Source of the DNA: Panagrolaimus kolymaensis
Lineage: Eukaryota > Nematoda > Chromadorea > Rhabditida > Panagrolaimidae
DNA: 64,000 nucleotides
Assembly (NCBI GenBank): GCA_028622995.1
Contig: JAJQJQ010000030.1
Location: forward strand, 620,001-684,000
Direction: 5' to 3'
Translations under genes and position numbers: made by a program
The notes under the pieces: model-generated
Seen by the model: only the letters and a program-made list of their open reading frames with translations
What the model was told of the DNA's origin: nothing
Databases searched by the model: none
Part shown: one piece after another, positions 57,574-64,000 of the stretch
Layout of the letters: every line of letters starts with the position of its first letter
Numbering within the stretch: position 1 is the first letter of the stretch

Positions 57574-60223
57574 ATGCCTGAAGAATCTAATGGTCATACC
57601 GCTGCTACTGCTGGTGAAGGAAAAAACAATGAATCAAAGATGTCTTCTTCAAAAAATGGTCATGAAAAACCAAAAAATGCTCGTCGAAGATTTTATTTGA
57701 AAAAGGCTAAAGCTGAACGAGCTGAAAAAGCTAATGATGATGGAGAATCTAAGAAAGTGGTCAGTGCATCAAAGAAGAAGTGTAAATATTTTGAAGAAAA
57801 TGGAGAGTGTAAATTTGGTGATCATTGTCGTTTCCAACACGAATCAAAAGAAGCAAATGAAGAGGTTAGTTTTGATGTTAATTTTCAATCCTAAAGCTTA
57901 TCTTATCATTGTTTTAGGATAAACAAGAATCTAACGTATCTGAAGAACCTCAAAAAGCTGCTGAACAACCTGTCCACGTTGTTTGTCTTTCTCCTTTACG
58001 ATCGGTTCTAACTTTCCTTGCTTTATTTCAGCCTTCAACTTCTTCCAATGTCAAAGTATCAAACAAAATATGTAAAAACTTTGAAGAAACTGGACGTTGC
58101 AAATTTGGTGATCGATGCCGATTCCGACATGAACCAAAAGAAGTTAAAGATGAAGTTGGTTTTAGTAATTACCTTTGATTACAAAGCTATATGTTGTTTA
58201 TTTCAGGCAAAACAAGAATCAATCGTGCCTGAAAAACTTCAAACTATCGAAGAACACGCTGTTCATATGGTATATCTTTCCATCTGCTTATTCATTTTTC
58301 ATACTCTTTCTTCATTTTCAGCCTTTGAATCCTTCAACTAATCGTCGCTTCATTCCAACCAAACCTATAAGACTCATCCTTCGGTCATCAAATGTTGGGT
58401 CAAATGAACAAAAGAATGCTCGTCAAACAGAAATCCTTTATTTCAAACGACGCTTCACAGGAACAACCGTAACTGATTCAGAAGATGGTAAAATTTATGT
58501 AAAGTTTACATACAGAGTTTCAAATCCTGAATGGGTATGGTCTTTCTGATATAAAAGAAAATAAATTAATGATTGTGATTTAGGTTTTTGATGTTAATAC
58601 TGTTGCCTTTATTCTCACATTTGCACCTGAACATCCTATTGCTCTTGTTTCTTTAGATATTGAACAAGGTGGAATGCCATCTCCTCTTCAAATTTATTTA
58701 ATCAAGAAGTTCAACGATATTCTAAAGGTTTGTGTTTCATAACGTCTTTTAACTGATCGTTCATTTTTTTATAGGAGAAACATGAAGCTGATGTCAAAGC
58801 AAATTCCTTTGAGCCTATTGGTAAATGGTTTATTCGACAAGTTGATAAACATATTCTTGAACTATTCATTGTTGGTTTAAAACGTACTAAATGGTTACAA
58901 GATGCTCATGCAAGTGGAATCAAAGTTACGGTATTTGAAAATCCTGAAGAACCGAATCGTGAATTGACAAAACCTGAAACACTTATGAGAGTTGAAGAAA
59001 ATGAAACTCAAAAAGAGAATGAAGAACCCTCCAATGATGATACTGAAAGTGATGGAAGTGAAGGTGCTGCTGAAAGACGTGAAACTAAAGGAGCTGCCAC
59101 TGAATCAACTTCAGGAACAACTGCTCAAAGTGCACCCAAATCTGCACAACTTAATATTGCTGTAAACTGGATAGATTCCGAACAATCAATTGGTACTATT
59201 ACATTTTCAAGTTTATCTGGAGCTGCAAGATGTCTTCGATGTGCAACGCAAGAATTTTTTGATGTTTCAACTGGCAAAGAACAAAGCTGGAAATGTAAGA
59301 AGTGTTCCACCATTCAAAGTATCAAGTATGTCACTCCATTGTATTTGAAGCTTTACTTATGTTTCATCTTTCAGATTCGAATCCGTTCTTGGTCATCAAA
59401 ACTCCAACATTTTCGGCCATGTTTATCCCAAAGGCTGCAGACCAGTCGATGTTATTTTGCTTTCATCAACACTCAAAGTTGCTTGCATGAATTGTTCAAA
59501 AGATTTTAATGTTGAGGTTTGACATTTTCCAGTTTATTGCTTTCTTCTTACTTTAACTTTTTTAGACTCTTCCATATGGTACTCCTTCTCTTTCCTGGTG
59601 TCGTCAATGTAATGCTAAAATGCGCTTTGCGATTGATTCAATATTAATTCAAGGTCAATTTAATGCTATCCCAGATGGTGAAAAAGGTGATGCAACTAAA
59701 GTTCCTAAGAAAAAGAATCTCAAAGATGATATTATTCTTACTCCTGGAAATCCTTTACCGAAGAATGGAACTTGCAAACATTATGGAAAAAGCTTTCGAT
59801 GGTTTAGGTAAGCAGCTTTTTAACTTTTCATACCATTTTTAAGCACCTTATTATTTCAGATTCCCATGCTGTGGCAAACTTTATCCATGTGATACTTGTC
59901 ATGATGAAAATGAAAAAGAACACGAAACGAAACGGTCTAATCGTATGGTTTGTGGACTCTGCAGTACCGAACAACCATTTTCAAATGAATCCTGTAAACA
60001 TTGTAAAGGAAATCTCATCAAAGTTAATACAGCATTTTGGGAAGGTGGCAAAGGCTGTCGAAATCAAGCTGCTATGTCAAGGTAAGGTTTCTTTGGTTCG
60101 ATGGATAATGTTAATATTTAAATTTTTAGGAATGATGTTAGGAAATATAAAAACTCTGCTGCAAAAACTGTACCAACTAAACGAACTGGACCTGAAGCTA
60201 AACAAGAAAAGGAAAAAAAATGA
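57574..60223 (+). CDS. CCCH and CHY zinc-finger protein
   Basis: Eleven exons (57574-57864, 57918-57980, 58032-58154, 58207-58269, 58322-58534, 58584-58727, 58775-59325, 59375-59516, 59576-59807, 59860-60081, 60130-60223). Two CCCH fingers come first: CKYFEENGECKFGDHCRFQH and CKNFEETGRCKFGDRCRFRH. A conserved middle with VFDVNTVAFILTFAPEHPI and FIRQVDKHILELFIVG follows, an acidic linker, CxxC pairs (CLRCATQEFF, CKKCST), and a CHY zinc finger: GTCKHYGKSFRWFRFPCCGK, LYPCDTCHDE, then MVCGLCSTEQPF and CKHCKG. CCCH fingers usually bind RNA; CHY fingers occur in ubiquitin-ligase-related and mitochondrial-assembly proteins. This combination is found in uncharacterised invertebrate proteins. A cytosolic or nuclear RNA-linked role is inferred. 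Confidence 0.82.
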
Positions 60224-60665
60224 TGAGAAAAATGTTTCTATGGTATGAGAAGTGCAAAATGTTACTGTTTAGAATTGTATTATTTTTATGAGATTAATTT
60301 GATGTTTTATAAGATTTTAAATAAAGTTTATCATGTTTATGTATTTTCTGTTTTCGATTGCATTTAATTCTTTAAAGAGCGGAAAATAGTTTTGTTATGA
60401 TTGTCTCAATCAACAATTTCCAAAATGTGCGTGGCTAACTAACTACAGTATGCTTGTTGGATGTTTTTTATGCAAAAGCAAGGGATCATATATTTTTTAG
60501 CTACTCAAGTTGCTTTTCCGGTTTTCTCAAAGCTAGTTATGTACATAATCAAGAGGGCAAGACAACTATGCTCAATAAGTTTGGTACACCAAATATTTCA
60601 AACATTTATTTAACAACAACAAAAGATTATAAATACAATAACAAAACATATGTACATAAAAGAGC
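60224..60665. other. 3' spacer between convergent genes
   Basis: AATAAA at about 60321. Open frame 60454-60852 (+) overlaps the antisense gene and is not supported. Confidence 0.45.
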
Positions 60666-62445
60666 TCAAGGTTTCTTTTGTCCAATTGATGTTGATGATA
60701 CTTGTTTTCGAACTTCTTCAACTGCCGTAATTCGTGCAACTTCATCTTTCAAACATAATGCAGCATTTCGAGGATCTGCATTTTCTCCCAACCATTCAAC
60801 CTTTTTAAATGCATTACTAACACGAAGAAGGAATTTTTCATTTTCTTTATAAGTTGATCGAAGTTCTTCCACATGTTTAGGAGCTTTAGGTGGAATTGGA
60901 AGAGCCATAAGTTCAATAAAATCATTTGTGGATAATTTTTGATTATTGAGAGTTTTGCGATCAACATAAGCTCGAATTTCACGTATCTTTTCCATAAGAA
61001 ATTTATTATATGATAAAATGAGTTCAACTTCAGCAAAGGCAGAAATCTTCCAATTTGGTATTTTGAATATCTGAAAACCCAAGTATTACGTGATTCTAAC
61101 AAAAGTGATCGAACTTACATTTGTGAGAGATACTAAACGAATAGCTAATTCTTGCACGATATCTTTTCCAACACCACATAAAAATCCAACAGATTTGTTT
61201 GATAAATTTTCTAATAAATTTGGATGAAATAATGGTCGAGGTATAAGGCGCATAATCTTTTCATTCCATTCATTTTTCAACGTTGATTCAGCGTCAGGTC
61301 CTGGACCAGGACCAGGAAATTCTATAGGTACTTTAGATAAATGTGAAGGCAAATTTGGATTTGGTTGATACATTTGAAGTTCAATTGGTTGAGATGGGGG
61401 TGGTGGTTGCTGTTGAGACGATGATGATGGAGGTTGTGGAAACATTGAGGATGATGGTTGTGGATGTTGATGTTGCTGATGATGTGGAAGTTCAACCTGA
61501 ATAAGTTTAAAAAGAGTAAACAAAGATTGAAGAAAAAAAGGTTTGCAAAAAAAATATGCTTGAATCACATTTGCAGAAAATCGACATTAAGCCAAGGAGG
61601 TATGGTAAATTAAGCTTTGAGATGGCAGAATCTTACTAAAGCAGTACGTAAGCCATTAAACCCATTCCAAAAAAGTTAACAAATTCTTCCATGGCTCTTA
61701 CAAACTAACTAATATCCATCTGCCAAAGGTTTTTTGTCATTGTTTTCAAAGTTATTAGATTTGCAACAAAAAAAACTCAATTTAATGGGTTTTGCAATTG
61801 TGTGCAAATGGGACAAGCATTGGTGTTCCAGTAATAAAAGGAAGATAAAAGGAAAAACTAAGCTTCTAAAGCTGCCAATAAGGAATGATATGCCACTCAT
61901 TAACTTTCTAATCTCAAACTTTGGGATAAAGAAATCAATTTGTAACATACCTGTGAATGTTGGTGCTGCTGTTGATGATGGAATTGCTGTTGTTGATGCT
62001 TCAAATAATCTTGTTGTTGCATTCCTGGATCACCACGAGATATTGGTGGTCCAACAACACCACCGCTAGAAGGATGAAGGGAAGGAGGATATTGTTTGGA
62101 ATATGCTTGTTGTTGTTCCTGTGAAGAACCCATGGGATACATATTTGGTTGTGGTGGAAAATTTGATGAACCTGTTGTTGCTCGATTCATTTGATAATCC
62201 ATTGGTTGTGGCATTCGTGATTGCTGCTGTTGGGATTGTGGGTGGAATTGTTGCATGGGTGATGGAACCATTGATGAATCGTGTCCAGGATATTGGGGTT
62301 GTTGTGGCTGAAATTGTGAAGGACGCATTTGATTTTGATGCTGCATGCTCATTTGTTGTCGTTGTTGAACTCCACGAAGTTCTGGACGAATATCCAAATG
62401 ACCCGTAGGTAATTGAGGAGGTTGTTGGGGATTGTTATTACTCAT
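60666..62445 (-). CDS. Gln-rich protein, possible Mediator subunit 30
   Basis: Exons 62445-61951, 61496-61119 and 61070-60666 give 425 residues. The first 230 are Gln/Pro/His-rich (RGVQQRQQMSMQHQNQMRPS). Then a folded part: KVPIEFPGPGPGPDAE, WNEKIMRLIPRPLFHPNLLE, SVGFLCGVGKDIVQELAIRL, and two long helices (FAEVELILSYNKFLMEKIRE, VEELRSTYKENEKFLLRVSN) with ALPIPPKAPK between. GVGKDIVQELAIR resembles the IGQETVQDIVYR block of MED30, and fly MED30 also has a Gln-rich head. MED30 belongs to the Mediator complex that links activators to RNA polymerase II. The match is short; another Mediator or chromatin subunit is possible. Confidence 0.45.
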
Positions 62446-63090
62446 ATCTAAAATGCATTTTTTAAAATCCAATAACATAAATATCAAAAATAGCGCCAAA
62501 AATGGAGAGATCGCTTTGAAATAATAAAAATGAGTAAAAGGTTAGAAGCAAAAAGCAGAAGAAATGATAGCTTAATTTTATGGTTTTGTTATTATTTCAC
62601 CAAGACTACTTTTTAGTTAGTTAGCTAAAGTCATATATGGAAGCACCAGAAAAGAAATATGCACCATTATGTAGTTTGATTTCCATTTCGCTGCAAGAAT
62701 GCTGAAGTAAACGACAAAGCAATAATTCGTAGAAAGAGGCGCTAAAGTATGTATGTAAAAATAAATGCATGAACTTTACTTCACTGCTCAAAAAGTATCC
62801 ACGTAAAAAAAATCAAAGTGCTACTGAAACCCGTGATTGTCTAGCTCCAACTAATGCTGCCTCTCTCAAAATTTCATTAACTCGTAATTTACAACCTTTT
62901 ACACCGATAGAAAAGATAATTAAGCCAGATATATGAAACGATAAAAGCATCCAAGAAAAAACCAAAGAGTAAAAAAAGAGAATATTTATTAAAAACAAAA
63001 GAAAAAATACACAAAGAGATCAAAAATTATAAAAACAACAACATGAAAACCAAATAAAATAAACCGTTATCATCAAAAACATATTCTTCT
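62446..63090. other. Intergenic, one doubtful small frame
   Basis: An open frame 62998-62813 (-) ends in GCKLRVNEILREAALVGARQ, which looks more protein-like than background, but has no splice partners and no family match known to me. Confidence 0.25.
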
Positions 63091-64000
63091 TCACCCGATA
63101 TTTCCATCATCGAATTCCATTACTTCTGATTTGAATGCTTCTTTTCGCAATAAAGTAAAAGCTGAAATCAAACATAGCAATTGAATCTTTTCACTACATC
63201 CTTGAGCCATTCTTGCTTGAATTTTTGACATTTGATCGATCAAAGGACATAGAATTGATTCATCAATGTGGAGTTTCATGACATGATCCAAGAGATTTTC
63301 AATGACATCAGTTAAAGCAATACCTTGATTAAGACGAATTGAGTTTAATGATTCAAAAGCGGTATCGAAAGAACCATCGAGAAGAAAACGAAGGATTTTT
63401 TGAATGTCTTTTGGTTGAGGTTGGCCAACACAAGCATAAACGTTGTTGTCATCGACGATATCAAAAGCGAGAGATGTACTCTGAAAAGGTAATCAAAAGA
63501 AAGTTAAGATTATGAAGGAAGTAAAAACATACTTGTAAGACATTAATTACACGTCTCATATCACCAGCAGAAAGTTCATAGAGAGCTTCTTTACCACTAT
63601 CAGTAACATTAACACTTTCAGCATCAATAACATGTTGAAGGCGTGGCATAACTTGTTCTTTAGCTAATGGAGCAAAACGGAACCTAAAACAAGCATCTTT
63701 ATATAGTCATAATCGAGAAGTAATCAAAACTAACCTTGTACAACGAGATTGTAAAGCTGGAATGATCTTGCTCAAATAATTGCCAATAATACAAAATCTA
63801 ACATTTTCAGTGTACTTTTCAATAACACGTCGTAAAGCATTTTGAGCATCCTTCGTCATTGCATCAGCTTCATCAAGAATAATCAACTTGAAGTGTATTT
63901 TAGCATTTGAATCAGCATGGAGTACTCTGTTTTGAGCAAATGCAACAATTTCATCTCGAACAATTCCAATACCACGATCATCAGAAGCATTCAACTAAAA
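63091..64000 (-). CDS. RFC5: Replication factor C subunit 5, C-terminal part
   Basis: Exons 63994-63735, 63683-63533 and 63480-63091; the 5' exons lie beyond the right edge. The AAA+ core is unmistakable: LNASDDRGIGIVRDEIVAFA, Walker B LIILDEADAMTKDAQNALRR, and the arginine-finger motif IPALQSRCTRFRF. The lid (ELSAGDMRRVINVLQ) and collar domain (LIDQMSKIQARMAQGCSEKI) follow. DEADAMT and the NYLSKIIPALQSRCTRFRF run favour RFC5 over RFC2 and RFC4. The complex loads the PCNA clamp at primer ends and in checkpoint signalling. The Walker A part is not in the window. Confidence 0.93.

Noticed and set aside
60454..60852. Plus-strand frame opposite the last exon of the Gln-rich gene
   Set aside because: Antisense shadow; the minus-strand frame joins two further exons in phase.
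1..64000. CRISPR array, prokaryotic operon or viral genome
   Set aside because: Introns throughout, animal protein families and no spaced identical repeats.

Overview
This is an AT-rich eukaryotic nuclear window. Genes are broken by many short introns (about 45-80 bp, GT...TTTTAG or TTTCAG). Several first exons start just after a lone TTTTAG/TTTCAG acceptor, as expected for spliced-leader trans-splicing. An ionotropic-receptor-like gene, CHK kinases, a sigma-type GST, an astacin relative, clade-specific multigene families and one operon-like gene pair together suggest a nematode, perhaps an AT-rich tylenchine (Panagrolaimus/Strongyloides-like). This is inference; no marker gene settles the species. 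Exon joins given here were made by hand from splice motifs and reading frame.

Layout. 1-5.1 kb is a graveyard: a broken acyl-CoA synthetase, a Ulp1-like gene that has lost its catalytic residues, a chimeric remnant of a membrane-protein family (called TMG here) and a relic of a second family (called family X here). 5.8-22 kb is shaped by duplication: two complete TMG genes and three CHK kinase copies lie in two direct repeats of about 4 kb plus an inverted kinase pair, and four short terminal-inverted-repeat or fold-back elements have landed among them. 22.6-31.6 kb holds an iGluR-like channel gene, two family-X genes, a glutamine-rich protein and a small membrane protein.

31.9-43.2 kb is mostly conserved housekeeping: carboxypeptidase Q (seven exons, with SGT1 nested on the other strand inside its 3.3-kb intron), a dimethylargininase/amidinotransferase-like enzyme, and PPP1R7/SDS22 with a SMIM20-like mitochondrial protein just upstream. 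43.9-57.2 kb is accessory: a secreted cysteine-rich protein, a coiled-coil protein interrupted by an insertion, a CYP2-type cytochrome P450, an astacin relative without its zinc-binding helix fused to DUF5648-like repeats, and the best-preserved family-X gene. 57.6-64 kb holds a CCCH/CHY zinc-finger protein, a glutamine-rich possible Mediator subunit and the C-terminal part of replication factor C subunit 5.

The most interesting items are the two uncharacterised families (TMG and X), the two enzyme folds that lost their active sites, the nested SGT1/CPQ pair, and a hAT-type mini-element whose empty site is preserved in the sister duplicate.
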